DNA from: Advenella kashmirensis WT001
Lineage (GTDB): Bacteria; Pseudomonadota; Gammaproteobacteria; Burkholderiales; Burkholderiaceae_B
DNA: 64,000 nucleotides
Direction of reading: 5' to 3'
Assembly: GCF_000219915.2 (NCBI RefSeq)
Contig: NC_017964.1
Location: 4,301,996 to 4,365,995, forward strand
Made by a program: the position numbers and the translations under genes. How positions within the stretch are numbered: the first letter of the stretch is position 1; the number at the start of each line of letters is the position of its first letter. Positions 55,447 through 64,000 of this stretch are shown here, in pieces. The notes below the pieces were generated by a model, which made no database searches, was not told the DNA's origin, and saw only the letters and a list, made by a program, of their open reading frames with translations.

Positions 55447-56595
55447 ATGGATTTCGAACTCAATACAGAACAAAAAGGATTTGAGTCGGCGGTGCGCCGC
55501 TTTGCCGAAAATGAATTGCGCGATGGCGCGGTTGCGCGTGCACATAGCCAGGACTATCCATGGGACATATCCGGTCGCATGGCTGATCAGGGTTTGCTTG
55601 GCATCACCATTGCTGAAGCAGACGGCGGGCTGGGCGGCACATTGATGGATGCCGTGATTGCCATACAAACCGTGGCATCGGTTTGTCCGCGCAGTGCTGA
55701 CGTGGTTCAGGCGGGCAATTTCGGTGCGATCCGTGTGCTGGCTGAGTATGGATCCGATTTTCAGAAAGAGAAATATCTGAAGCCGTTGCTGGCAGGCAAG
55801 GCGCTAATCGCAGTTGGCATGACCGAACCAGATGCCGGCTCAGCCGTGACAGAGCTCAAAACTACCGCCACGCGTGACGGCAAGGGCTGGCGTATCAATG
55901 GAACAAAAATTTTCACGACACACGGACCGCATGCCGACTTCATTCTTGCCTACGTGCGCTTCGGACCGGGTACCAAGGGTATCGGCTCAGTCATGATAGA
56001 GACCAGGGCAGAGGGGATGCGATTGGGCAAACGCTCCGCCTTTATGTCCGACGAGGAATGGGTCGAAATTTTTATGGACAATGTCTATGTGCCCGATGAG
56101 CAAGTCGTACTGGGTGAAGGCGGATTTAAAAAACAGATTGCCGGTTTCAATGTGGAGCGGCTTGGCAATACCTCGCGTTCCCTGGCGCTGGGGCGATACG
56201 CCTACGAAGAGGCCAGGCAGTGGGCGCTGCAACGACGCCAGTTTGGCAAATTGTTGTGCGAGTTCCAGGGTATTCAATGGAAGTTTGCCGATATGCGCAT
56301 CAAGCTTGATGCCGCACAGTTGCTGTTGTACAAGGCGGCCTCTGGCGCAGACAGCGGCTTTCCTTCACCTACCGAAACGGCCATCGCCAAGGCGTATTGC
56401 AACCAGATCGGCTTTGATGTGGCCAACGAGGCATTGCAGGTGATGGGCGGCATGGGTTATAGCCGTGAATCGCTGGTGGAATATTGTGTGCGTCGCTGTC
56501 GCGGCTGGATGATTGCGGGCGGCTCCATCGAGATTCTTAAGAACCGCATTGCCGAGGGGGTTTTCGAACGAACATTCTCGCAGCGGGCCTCGTAA
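55447..56595 (+). CDS. acyl-CoA dehydrogenase
   Basis: 382 residues, intact. Typical segments are MDFELNTEQKGFESAVRRFA, GMTEPDAGSAVTELKTTATR (FAD contact), INGTKIFTTHGPHADFIL, RRQFGKLLCEFQGIQWKFAD and ALQVMGGMGYSRESLVEYCV. The usual MCAD catalytic glutamate in the YEGT loop is absent (the loop reads MIAGGSIEIL). A glutamate at residue 237 in FNVERLGN fits the position used by isovaleryl-CoA-type enzymes, pointing to a branched or short acyl-CoA. It follows the ADP-forming acyl-CoA synthetase and precedes an aldolase-type gene. In Advenella relatives a member of this family acts as a sulfinopropionyl-CoA desulfinase, so other chemistry is possible. Confidence 0.88.
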   Translation: MDFELNTEQKGFESAVRRFAENELRDGAVARAHSQDYPWDISGRMADQGLLGITIAEADGGLGGTLMDAVIAIQTVASVCPRSADVVQAGNFGAIRVLAEYGSDFQKEKYLKPLLAGKALIAVGMTEPDAGSAVTELKTTATRDGKGWRINGTKIFTTHGPHADFILAYVRFGPGTKGIGSVMIETRAEGMRLGKRSAFMSDEEWVEIFMDNVYVPDEQVVLGEGGFKKQIAGFNVERLGNTSRSLALGRYAYEEARQWALQRRQFGKLLCEFQGIQWKFADMRIKLDAAQLLLYKAASGADSGFPSPTETAIAKAYCNQIGFDVANEALQVMGGMGYSRESLVEYCVRRCRGWMIAGGSIEILKNRIAEGVFERTFSQRAS

Positions 56596-56729
56596 GCTGC
56601 CTATTGCAATCAAAGAATATGTATTGCAATTGCGATATAGGGTTAACTCCAATGAGCGATTGGCGCAGCTGTGTTTTATTATGAATACTGTTGAATGCAA
56701 AAGAATACATATTTTTAAAGGAACAAACA

Positions 56730-57508
56730 ATGAGTCAGATTCACCTGGCAAGTGCAAAACAGACATGCAGCGAAGCAGAATGGCAGGCGCGCGTAGATCT
56801 GGCTGCCTGCTACCGCCTGATGGCGCACTACGGCATGTCGGATATGATCGCCAATCACATCTCGCTGCGTGTGCCTGATGAAGAAGATGCTTTCCTGATT
56901 AATGCCTATGGGCTGCTGTACGAAGAGATTACGGCATCCAGCCTGCTCAAAATTGATCACAAAGGCAATCTGTTGAGCTCGCCGGACTTCGGTGAACTCA
57001 ACTACGGCGTAAACAAGGCGGGCTTTGTGATCCACAGTGCGATCCACGAAGCCGCCGGGAAGTGGCCTGTGTGATTCACACCCATACCTGGGCCGGGATG
57101 GCGGTCTCCTCGCTCAAATGCGGGTTATTGCCACTGAATCAGACGGCCATGCGTTTTCTGCGCATTGCGTATCACGACTACCAGGGGGTTGTGCTGGATC
57201 TGAGCGAGCAGGAGTCGCTGGTCAGGGATCTGGGTGCGTCCGAAGCCATGATCCTGCGCAATCACGGCTTGCTTACCGTGGGCAACACCATAGGCGAGGC
57301 GTTCAACTGGATGCATCGCCTGGAGCTGGCCTGCCGTGCCCAGATTGCCGCCATGTCCTGCAATACACCGTTGAACGAGGTGAGCGCATCGGTGCTGGAA
57401 GAAACCTATAAAAATTACCAGCCCGGCACGCGTCGCCCCTACGGGTTGATGGAGTGGCCGGCATTACTGAGAAAAATGGAAAGGCTGGATCCGAGCTTTA
57501 TGGACTGA
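56730..57508 (+). CDS. class II aldolase/adducin family protein, one frameshift as read
   Basis: The ATG at 56730 has AAAGGAAC ahead. The N-terminal part reads LAACYRLMAHYGMSDMIANH, ISLRVP, FLINAYGLLYEEITASSLLK; near 57052 a C is missing (HEAR-REVACVIHTHTWAGM). Then come the zinc histidines in VIHTHT and ILRNHGLLTVGNTIGEAFNW. The repaired length is about 259 residues. Class II aldolases use zinc to split or epimerise hydroxy-acyl or sugar phosphate compounds, and some members are decarboxylases or lyases; the substrate is unknown. It lies in the plus-strand catabolic operon between the acyl-CoA dehydrogenase and the second Bug protein. Confidence 0.87.
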
Positions 57509-57741
57509 GCCGGCGCTTTTATGTATGGCAGTGTCCGGCTATCGCGATCAGCCGCGCGCGCCGGTGCGGAACAGTAGCCGGTCTGCAAAACGAGTTGTGG
57601 TATTACCAATGCAAGCAATATGGACGCCACTGCGGTGATCCATGAGCGCGCGCGCATATCTGCGGCTGCGTGCGGGAAAAGAGCAGGGAAAAAGAGCAAT
57701 TTACAGATGTAATTACTTCAATAAAGACGAGGAGACAGAAC

Positions 57742-58728
57742 ATGTACAGGTGTAATTCAAAGATCGGGCAGGCCGCCGTTTTGGCCACACTTATGGCCAT
57801 GCACGCGGGAGCATCAACTGCCCTGGCGCAAGACTGGCCGACCAAGCCGGTGAAAACGGTGGTTGCCTTTACTGCCGGTGGCACCACCGATATTATTGCG
57901 CGCGAAGTAAGCAATGAGCTGGGCAAGATGTGGGACCAGAGCGTTGTCGTAGAAAACAAGCCGGGTGCAGCCGGTAACATTGGTACCGGTGCTGTGGTCA
58001 GCGCCAAACCAGATGGCTATACGATACTGATGAATTCTATCGGCCCCATCGCTGTCAATCCCTACATTTACGCCAAACGCGACTTTAATACAATGACTGA
58101 TCTGCGCGCAGTGGTATTGGTGGCTGATGTACCCAACGTGCTGGTTGTGGCGCCTTCACTGAATGTCAAATCGGTACAGGAACTGACTAAACAGATTGAG
58201 GCCAAGCCGGGATCATTCAATTGCGCGTCTACCGGTGTCGGCACGGCCGCGCATTTATCATGCGCCATGATGGCCAAAACCCGCAATCTGACCGTCACGC
58301 ATATTCCCTATAAAGGCGCGGATGCCTTGAATGATGTCATGTCCGGACGCGTGCAGTTCATGTTTGCCACATTGCCTTCGGTCATGGGAAGTATCAAGGG
58401 AGGCAAGCTAATCCCGCTGGCTGTGTCTACCACGAAACGCTCGCCTGCACTTAAAGACGTACCAACCATGCAGGAGGCTGGCTACAAAGACTTTGCCATG
58501 GGATCCTGGTTCGGCTATTTTGCGCCGGCAAAAACACCAGACAATATCATTCAGAAACTAAACAAGGATATCAATACCGTATTACAGAACCCCACGGTCA
58601 AAACCAAGCTGTCCAATGAGGGTGCCGAGCCGGTGGGAGGTACTGCCGAATCCTTTACCCAATTTGTGAAGGCGGAAAACGAGAAGTGGAAGGCATTTAC
58701 GGCGGAAATGAATATTTCTGCAAAATAA
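57742..58728 (+). CDS. Bug family (TctC-type) periplasmic solute-binding protein
   Basis: 328 residues from the ATG at 57742, with GAGGAG 7 bases upstream. The signal peptide (IGQAAVLATLMAMHAGASTA, LAQDWP) is cleaved near residue 32. Hallmarks: KPVKTVVAFTAGGTTDIIAR, VVENKPGAAGNIGTGAVVSA, KPDGYTILMNSIGPIAVNPY and HIPYKGADALNDVMSGRVQF. The frame is intact. It is a second Bug protein within 7 kb of the first, both next to LysR genes; the two differ in the ligand-loop residues, so they may bind different acids. Confidence 0.92.
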   Translation: MYRCNSKIGQAAVLATLMAMHAGASTALAQDWPTKPVKTVVAFTAGGTTDIIAREVSNELGKMWDQSVVVENKPGAAGNIGTGAVVSAKPDGYTILMNSIGPIAVNPYIYAKRDFNTMTDLRAVVLVADVPNVLVVAPSLNVKSVQELTKQIEAKPGSFNCASTGVGTAAHLSCAMMAKTRNLTVTHIPYKGADALNDVMSGRVQFMFATLPSVMGSIKGGKLIPLAVSTTKRSPALKDVPTMQEAGYKDFAMGSWFGYFAPAKTPDNIIQKLNKDINTVLQNPTVKTKLSNEGAEPVGGTAESFTQFVKAENEKWKAFTAEMNISAK

Positions 58729-58832
58729 GCCGTTGCCGCCTCCAATTGCGGCCGGACTGGTTCATTATCTTCCCATGATGGGCAGGCGTATCTGCCTGCC
58801 TTTCTCCTTACTCTCTATTGCACTTGAAAACC

Positions 58833-59836
58833 ATGGCAACACAGGCATTGAATGTACTGATCTCGGCAAAGGCGCTGGCGTATGTGCGCGAGGCTGCAAG
58901 GGCGCGCTACGGCCTGGATCAGATCCACTTTATACCCTATAACGGTCGGCAGCTGGATGAGCAGACCCTGGCGCAGGTTGATATTGCATTTGTGTCACGG
59001 GATATCACGGGGCGTTCAACCAAGTATGTACTGGATCCTGCAACGGACAGCTTTTACCGGATGATGGAGCAAGCGCCTAACCTGCAGTGGGTGCATGTTC
59101 ATTCGGCGGGGGTGGATCGCCCGGTCTATGTACGCTTGCGTGACAAGGGGCTCAAGGTAACCAGTGCCACTGGCGCACTGTCGGGGATTGTCGCGCAAAG
59201 CGTGCTGGCTGCGGTGTTGGCGTTGAACCGGCGCTTCCGTTTTCTGGAACAGGCACAGCGCGAGCATGTCTGGGCGCCGCTGCTGGATGAATTGATGCCA
59301 GCGGATCTGCAGGGGCAGCACGTGGTGCTGGCCGGCTGGGGGCCCATAGGGCAAACCATACAGCGCTATCTGGACATGCTTGGCATGCGGGTGACCGTAT
59401 TGCGCAACAGCGCCGTTACCACCCCGACAGACATTTCCATGGTGTCATACGACGCCCTGCATCGGATACTGCCGGAAGCCGACTGGCTGATCCTGGCCTG
59501 TCCGTTGACGGAAACGACGCGTCGGCTGGTTGATCGCAAGGCGCTGGATGCGATGAAAGCGGGCGCCTGTATTGTTAACGTGTCGCGTGGCGAGGTCATT
59601 GACGAAGCGGCACTGATCGAGGCTTTGGGGAGCGGTCATATCGGCGGCGCGTATCTGGATGTAGTGGAAAAAGAGCCGCTTGCATCGGATTCACCGCTGT
59701 GGGATATGCCAAACGTCATTGTATCGCCGCATACGGCCGGCCATTCCACCGGTAACGAAGCACGTGTCGCCGACATTTTCCTGGAAACCTGAACAACTGG
59801 GTTCAGGGGCGGCCATTGCGCAATCTGGCGCGTTAA
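58833..59836 (+). CDS. D-2-hydroxyacid dehydrogenase family protein, one frameshift as read
   Basis: The start MATQALNVLISAKALAYVRE at 58833 is preferred over a TTG five codons upstream. Motifs: LQWVHVHSAGVDRPVYV, the NAD loop VVLAGWGPIGQTIQRYLD, LACPLTETTRRLVDRKAL, IVNVSRGEVIDEAALIEAL and the closing VIVSPHTAGHSTGN with the catalytic histidine. Near 59786 an A is missing (DIFLE-NLNNWVQGRPLRNLAR), so the end as read is 14 residues short; the true stop is at 59834-59836. The repaired protein has about 334 residues. It oxidises or reduces 2-hydroxy/2-oxo acids with NAD(P), and may feed the catabolic set. Confidence 0.86.
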
Positions 59837-59867
59837 CGACTGAACGCAAGGGTGCCGGAGACCCGCA

Positions 59868-60751
59868 TCATTGCATCAGCGCATCCAGCAACTCGCGAAT
59901 CAGCGGCTGCTGCGCGTCTATGGCCTTGACACAGACATAGAACTGGCGTTGTGCCCAACTATCATTCAGATGCAACAGTTGCAGCCCCATAGGCTGCAAA
60001 TAGTTGGCCGCGATTTTTTCGGGCACCACGCCAATACCCAGGCCTTCCATGATCATCCGGCAGCGCGCTTCAAAATTGGAGACCTGCAGGTTCACATTGG
60101 GCGGGCGCGACAGTGAGGGTTCCACATAGGCCAGAAAAGAGTCCAGCGAATGGCGGGGAAAGTAGCCAAGCAGGTCGTACTCCAGCGCTTCCTCAAGATA
60201 CAGTGACTGCCGTTGCGCCAGCGGGTGCCCATTTGGCACGACCAGCCCTACCCGATCCTGTTTGTACGGATAGGACACGACGCCCGTGGCTGGCTGGTCT
60301 GCATGATAAATCCCAATATCGCCCGAATCCTCTGCGATTAGCCGTGTACATCGTAGCTGTGGCACTCGACCAGATCGATCCGCAGTCGGCTATGGCTTTT
60401 AAGGTACGACGCCATCTGCTGCGGCAGGAACTGCAATATGGTTGACGGATTGGCCAGCAGTCGCAATTGGGCTTTTCCGTCATTGGCAAATTCGTGAATC
60501 AGATTCTCGGTCAGGCGCAAGTTGCGCAGGATGGATTTGGCGTGCTGGTATAGCAACATGCCCGCCGGTGTGGGTTCAACCCCGCGGCCGTGCCGCGAGA
60601 GCAGGGTTTTGTCCAGATGCTGTTCCAGGTCGGTAATGCGCTTGCTTATTGCGGATGTCACCAGATTTTCGCGCTGCGCCGCCCGGGACAGGCTTTTTTC
60701 CTCTACGGCAGCAACAAAGGCTTCCAGGGAAGGGATATCCAGCTTTTTCAT
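59868..60751 (-). CDS. LysR family transcriptional regulator, one frameshift as read
   Basis: The N-terminus is MKKLDIPSLEAFVAAVEEKS, LSRAAQRENLVTSAISKRIT, a standard LysR helix-turn-helix. Near 60345 a base is lacking (VECHSYDV-TRLIAEDSGDIG), after which the effector domain continues to a stop at 59868. The repaired length is about 294 residues. It is convergent with the hydroxyacid dehydrogenase gene and is likely the regulator of that half of the island. Its N-terminal wording and the motif MASYLKSHSRLRIDLVE resemble the LysR gene at 49.3-50.3 kb, suggesting paralogues. Confidence 0.86.
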
Positions 60752-60831
60752 GCGTCTCTCTTATGTGTATTCTGGTGGTCGCAAGCCGACCCATGAGGTG
60801 CTGCAAAATCATAACACGAACAGCAGGGCAG

Positions 60832-60863
60832 AAAAAAACCGCCATTGCATTTGCAATAGCGGT
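60832..60863 (-). terminator. terminator of the rpmH-rnpA-yidD-yidC operon
   Basis: Arms 60838-60848 and 60853-60863 pair (ACCGC.ATTGC with GCAAT.GCGGT, one mismatch) around a 4-base loop. Seven A residues at 60832-60838 give a T tract on the minus strand. It lies 55 bases beyond the yidC stop. Confidence 0.75.
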
Positions 60864-60917
60864 CCTTAAGCCCTTGCGGGCGGCCTTGCCGGCAGACCCA
60901 GAAGATCTGCCGCTGGC

Positions 60918-62597
60918 TTAGCCTATCTTGGCGTCGTTGGCTGCCTTGTTCATATTGTGTGTAATGAACCATTGCTGAGCAATGGACAGCACGTTATTGA
61001 CGCACCAGTACAGCACCAGGCCGGCCGGGAACATAAACATCATGGCGCCGAAAATAAGCGGCATGAACATCATGATCTTGGCCTGCATCGGATCCGGTGG
61101 TTTCGGATTCAGACGCATCTGCAGGAACATACTGGCCATCATGAAGATTGGCAGAATGAAGTAGGGATCGTGTACCGACAGATCGTGAATCCAGCCGATC
61201 CAAGGAGCACCGCGCATTTCGACGCTGGCCAGCAGGACCCGATACAAGGTCAGGAAGACCGGGATCTGTACCAGAATCGGCAGACACCCACCCAACGGAT
61301 TGATTTTTTCATTACGGTACATTTCCATCATGGCAGCGTTGAGCGCCTGACGGTCATCACCGTACTTCTCTTTCATGGCCTGCATGCGCGGCGCGACGTT
61401 CTTCATCTTCGCCATGGATTTGTAGCTGGCGGCCGATAGCGGGAAGAAAATCAGTTTGATCAGGACGGTAAGCAGAACGATGGTCCAGCCCCAGTTGCCC
61501 ACAATCGAATGGATCCATTGCATAACCGCAAACATGGGCTTGGCAATGATCGTGAGCCAGCCGTAATCGACCACAACGTCCAGGCCGGGAGCGACAGAAG
61601 CCAGTGCATCCTGGTCCTGCGGACCGACCCAAAGCTCAGCATTGGTGGTGATACTGGCACCAGGCGCCAATGTGCCCAGCGGCTCGACGGTGCTGACCGC
61701 GTACAAGCCTTCGGGAGTTTTACGCAGGTTATAAAGCCGATCTTTGCCTTCCGGTGGTACCCAGGCGGTGACAAAATAATGCTCGATCATGGCGATCCAG
61801 CCGTCTTTGGCCTGCTTAATATACTCGGCGCTGTTTTTATCTATGTCTGAAAAAGAGAATTTCTGAAAGCGTCCCTCTTCAGTGTAGATCGCCGGACCGG
61901 TAAAGGTATGGTAAAAACTGGAGGCCCCCGGAGGATCTTTGCTGTCACGGGTGATCTGCAGATACTGCGATGGCTGTTGCGGTTCCTGGCTGGTATTGGT
62001 AATCACATCCTTTACGTCAACCCGGTACGTTCCCTTGTTGAAGGTATACGTACGCGTTACTTTCAGGCCGCCCGATTCGGATTCAAACACAACCGGCAGC
62101 GTATCGCCGGTCATGGTTGTCTCGGTCGACACCAGCTTGAACGGTTTGTATTGGTCAGGATAGTTTTTCTTCTGGCCTGCCGGGGCAACAATACCGCTTT
62201 GTACCGTATAGCGCGAGGTCTCGTTGTTTTCCAGCAGAACGGCAGACTTGGTTTCATCAGCCGTATCCCGGTGCTTGCGCAGTTCGGCATGGACCAGTTG
62301 CGCACCCATCGTATCGAACTGGAGACGGAACTCATCGGTTTCGACGTCAACAATCTCGGATGGTGCGCTAGTGGCAGCCTGTGCCTGGGCAGGCGTGGTT
62401 GACGCACCCGGCACTGCTGGTGCAGACGGCGTATCGGCTTGCGGTGTTGCCGAAGCCGGTGCAGTATTATCCTGCTGCGCGACCTTGGGCTGTTCGCCAA
62501 GAAGAGAGGGATGACCGGTATAGGTTTGCCAGTTGTTCCACAGCATAAATGCCGAGAAAACAAATATCATCCAGAGTATGGTGCGTCGGATATCCAT
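60918..62597 (-). CDS. yidC: membrane protein insertase YidC
   Basis: 559 residues, intact, the large Gram-negative form. The N-terminal anchor is RRTILWMIFVFSAFMLWNNW, followed by a Pro/Ala/Gln-rich linker (about residues 35-80), a periplasmic beta-super-sandwich (about 90-330) and the conserved insertase core of five helices. Core motifs are GNWGWTIVLLTVLIKLIFFP, YKSMAKMKNVAPRMQAMKEK, GGCLPILVQIPVFLTLYRVL and FMPLIFGAMMFMFPAGLVLY. The membrane-facing arginine expected after the first core helices is in the MAK-R region. It helps SecYEG and works alone for small membrane proteins. The next gene upstream is yidD. Confidence 0.95.
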   Translation of the reverse strand: MDIRRTILWMIFVFSAFMLWNNWQTYTGHPSLLGEQPKVAQQDNTAPASATPQADTPSAPAVPGASTTPAQAQAATSAPSEIVDVETDEFRLQFDTMGAQLVHAELRKHRDTADETKSAVLLENNETSRYTVQSGIVAPAGQKKNYPDQYKPFKLVSTETTMTGDTLPVVFESESGGLKVTRTYTFNKGTYRVDVKDVITNTSQEPQQPSQYLQITRDSKDPPGASSFYHTFTGPAIYTEEGRFQKFSFSDIDKNSAEYIKQAKDGWIAMIEHYFVTAWVPPEGKDRLYNLRKTPEGLYAVSTVEPLGTLAPGASITTNAELWVGPQDQDALASVAPGLDVVVDYGWLTIIAKPMFAVMQWIHSIVGNWGWTIVLLTVLIKLIFFPLSAASYKSMAKMKNVAPRMQAMKEKYGDDRQALNAAMMEMYRNEKINPLGGCLPILVQIPVFLTLYRVLLASVEMRGAPWIGWIHDLSVHDPYFILPIFMMASMFLQMRLNPKPPDPMQAKIMMFMPLIFGAMMFMFPAGLVLYWCVNNVLSIAQQWFITHNMNKAANDAKIG

Positions 62598-62690
62598 GTA
62601 ACCTGATTACAGTAAGAGCGGTTGGAAAAACGCACTAGTGTAACCCAGTGCATATTGCGGGAATGCGGTTTTGCAGGCAGTCTACTGAAA

Positions 62691-62947
62691 TTATTCATGA
62701 TTTGCCGCGGTTGTGGCGCCTGTGGAGGCCTTGGCCGGCGGCACCGGATCATGACCGCCCTGGCTAAAGGGATGACAGCGACAAAGCCGTTTGGTTCCCA
62801 GCCACAGGCCCTTGCCGGCCCCGTGCGTGTGAATGGCCTGTTCCATGTAAGCAGAGCAGGTGGGGTAAACCGACAGGACTGACCGACCCAGGGACTGATA
62901 AAGTACCGGTAAAAACGGATCGGCGCAATCAGAATCTGACGAATCAT
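62691..62947 (-). CDS. yidD: membrane protein insertion efficiency factor YidD, one frameshift as read
   Basis: The start [20 protein letters not shown] at 62947 continues [11 protein letters not shown] is missing near 62870, after which [20 protein letters not shown] and [20 protein letters not shown] are in frame, to the stop at 62691. The repaired length is about 85 residues, standard for YidD. The three conserved cysteines (SCRF, TCSAY, CRCHP) and the amphipathic N-terminus are present. Its start overlaps the end of rnpA by 4 bases. Confidence 0.92.
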
Positions 62948-63339
62948 GGCCGTTCCTTGTGCTCGGGTCGCGGGGCCAGCGCGCGTGCAAAGTGGCTATC
63001 GACTTCCTGGCGCACTCGTTGCCGCAGCACGGTCAGCGAACACGGTTCGATCTTGCCGTGCAGGCGCACCAGATAGTCTGCGGCCGGCAGGTTCAGGCGG
63101 TGATGACGAAAGGATTCGCGAATAACCCGCTTGATGGTGTTGCGGGTTGTCGCTCGCACAGCAAAGCGCTTGGCGATAATCATACCCAGCCTTGCTGTGG
63201 GCTCGGGCAAAGGGGGCGAGGGCTGCGCGTGGTTCAGAGTGAACAACGCCCCCCGGGACACACGTCTTCCTTTCAGAAGATTCGTGAATTCAGAGGGGCG
63301 GTGCAGTCGCGCCGCTTTGGGATAGGTGGCGCTTTGCAT
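62944..63339 (-). CDS. rnpA: ribonuclease P protein component
   Basis: 131 residues, intact. The family signature RNR region reads [20 protein letters not shown] and is followed by [20 protein letters not shown]. The N-terminus ([20 protein letters not shown]) is typical. The protein binds RNase P RNA and aids 5' tRNA processing. The start lies about 63 bases after rpmH and the end overlaps yidD. Confidence 0.94.
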   Translation of the reverse strand: MQSATYPKAARLHRPSEFTNLLKGRRVSRGALFTLNHAQPSPPLPEPTARLGMIIAKRFAVRATTRNTIKRVIRESFRHHRLNLPAADYLVRLHGKIEPCSLTVLRQRVRQEVDSHFARALAPRPEHKERP

Positions 63340-63401
63340 GAAACGGACAGGAACCGTCTTCTGCCTGGTCAGGCGCGATCGGATCGGGGTCCGGATCGCA
63401 C

Positions 63402-63536
63402 TCAGACGGCCAGACGTTTACGGCCTTTGGCGCGGCGAGCGTTGATCACGGCGCGGCCACCACGGGTTTTCATGCGGACACGAAAGCCGTGTGTGCGTTT
63501 GCGACGAGTTACGGAAGGTTGGTAAGTACGTTTCAT
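63402..63536 (-). CDS. rpmH: 50S ribosomal protein L34
   Basis: 44 residues, intact: [20 protein letters not shown], then [18 protein letters not shown] and RKRLAV. It is very basic and matches L34 throughout. It heads the rpmH-rnpA-yidD-yidC operon. In many genomes dnaA lies divergently upstream, but that gene, if present, is beyond the window. Confidence 0.96.
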   Translation of the reverse strand: MKRTYQPSVTRRKRTHGFRVRMKTRGGRAVINARRAKGRKRLAV

Positions 63537-63763
63537 GGAAATTCCACCAAAAATAAAGAGCTAAAGTTAAATACGGCTACTGCCGGACGGTTTGTTCGCC
63601 GCCGCTAGTCAAGACAAAAGCATTGATACGGTGACTCTGCCCGCAGCCAAATCTCACAGGGTGAGGTTCCGGCCGATAACGGGTTACAGCAAAGGCTGAC
63701 CGCAGGCTGTCTGTTGCGTTGTGTCGCCATGCCAGCCTAATTGGCTGTTTCACTGACGATCCA

Positions 63764-64000
63764 TCACATTGTTCTGCGCCGCTCCAGGATCGCGTGTTGC
63801 CACTTGCAATCCGTATGAGCGGGCTGGTTTGCTGCCCGACCCTGGCCGCCCATTGGGCAACCGACTTGCTTGTCGTGTGCCCGGTGCCGGTTGCAGCCCG
63901 CATGCGCGGACATGAGCAACATGGCAGAAAGCGAACCGACAACAGCAAAGCCCAGGTTCACAACCCATTGAATAACAAGGGAAATGTCGAACCTGCTTAA
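63764..64000 (-). CDS. unidentified partial frame running off the right edge
   Basis: A minus-strand frame is open from the window edge to a stop at 63764 (79 residues visible). It has a hydrophobic stretch (WVVNLGFAVVGSLSAMLLMS) and then a Cys/His/Arg-rich tail (AGCNRHRAHDKQVGCPMGGQ). I do not recognise it. It might be the end of a membrane protein, a signal-peptide-bearing small protein, or spurious. The stretch 63537-63763 holds no gene and must contain the rpmH promoter; I saw no DnaA-box cluster in it. Confidence 0.25.
   Translation of the reverse strand, partial: LSRFDISLVIQWVVNLGFAVVGSLSAMLLMSAHAGCNRHRAHDKQVGCPMGGQGRAANQPAHTDCKWQHAILERRRTM

Noticed and set aside
63719..64000. Plus-strand frame reaching the right edge, considered as the start of dnaA
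   Set aside because: The translation has no DnaA features and no good start; dnaA, if adjacent, begins beyond the window.

Overview
The window reads as part of a betaproteobacterial chromosome, most likely Burkholderiales, family Alcaligenaceae (Advenella/Bordetella-like). The reasons are the secE-nusG-rplKAJL-rpoBC cluster led by tRNA genes, the mnmG-rsmG-parA-parB and rpmH-rnpA-yidD-yidC blocks, and two Bug (TctC-type) solute-binding proteins beside LysR regulators and CoA-dependent catabolic genes. The family is an inference from gene content and protein wording, not from a search.

Layout. 1-6.1 kb: partial ornithine cyclodeaminase with a divergent Lrp/AsnC regulator, a broken amidase, a secreted PQQ-type sugar dehydrogenase and serA. 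6.3-19.1 kb (minus strand): tRNA-Tyr, tRNA-Gly, tRNA-Thr, a collapsed tuf gene, tRNA-Trp, secE, nusG, rplK, rplA, rplJ, rplL, rpoB, rpoC. 19.2-25.3 kb: mnmG-rsmG-parA-parB (minus), then two perfect parS palindromes and DnaA boxes before a methionine-type aminotransferase gene, with a second DnaA-box cluster behind it; this is the best candidate for the replication origin. 26-33 kb: HIT protein, a lipoprotein cardiolipin synthase, an AbrB-family/DHA2 transporter pair, and a LysR regulator divergent from a VOC protein. 33.6-37.0 kb: mnmE, and directly behind its 3' end a low-GC operon that I read as a Kiwa anti-phage system (kwaA-kwaB) with an extra translationally coupled 55-codon leader gene. 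37-47 kb: azoreductase, GNAT, MocR regulator, AhpD-like protein, and an exporter operon of the YbhG-F-S-R type with a divergent TetR/CecR-like regulator. 47-60.8 kb: a catabolic island with CaiB-type CoA-transferase, HMG-CoA-lyase-like enzyme, LysR, Bug protein, MmgE/PrpD, ADP-forming acyl-CoA synthetase, acyl-CoA dehydrogenase, class II aldolase, second Bug protein, D-2-hydroxyacid dehydrogenase and second LysR. 60.9-63.5 kb: yidC, yidD, rnpA, rpmH (minus).

A dominant oddity is at least 22 single-base frameshifts in 64 kb, many in indispensable genes (rpoB, rplA, parA, parB, mnmG, rsmG, mnmE), plus a tuf gene reduced to its two ends. Nearly all are repaired by adding one base, often in a short C or G run. 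The sensible reading is sequencing/assembly error, not gene decay, so frameshifted genes are given here as whole genes with the break noted.

Functionally, the left half is the conserved transcription/translation and origin neighbourhood. The right half is accessory: defence next to the mnmE 3' end, exporters and an acid-catabolism island. The separation and inversion of mnmE relative to yidC (commonly neighbours) marks a rearrangement close to the origin.
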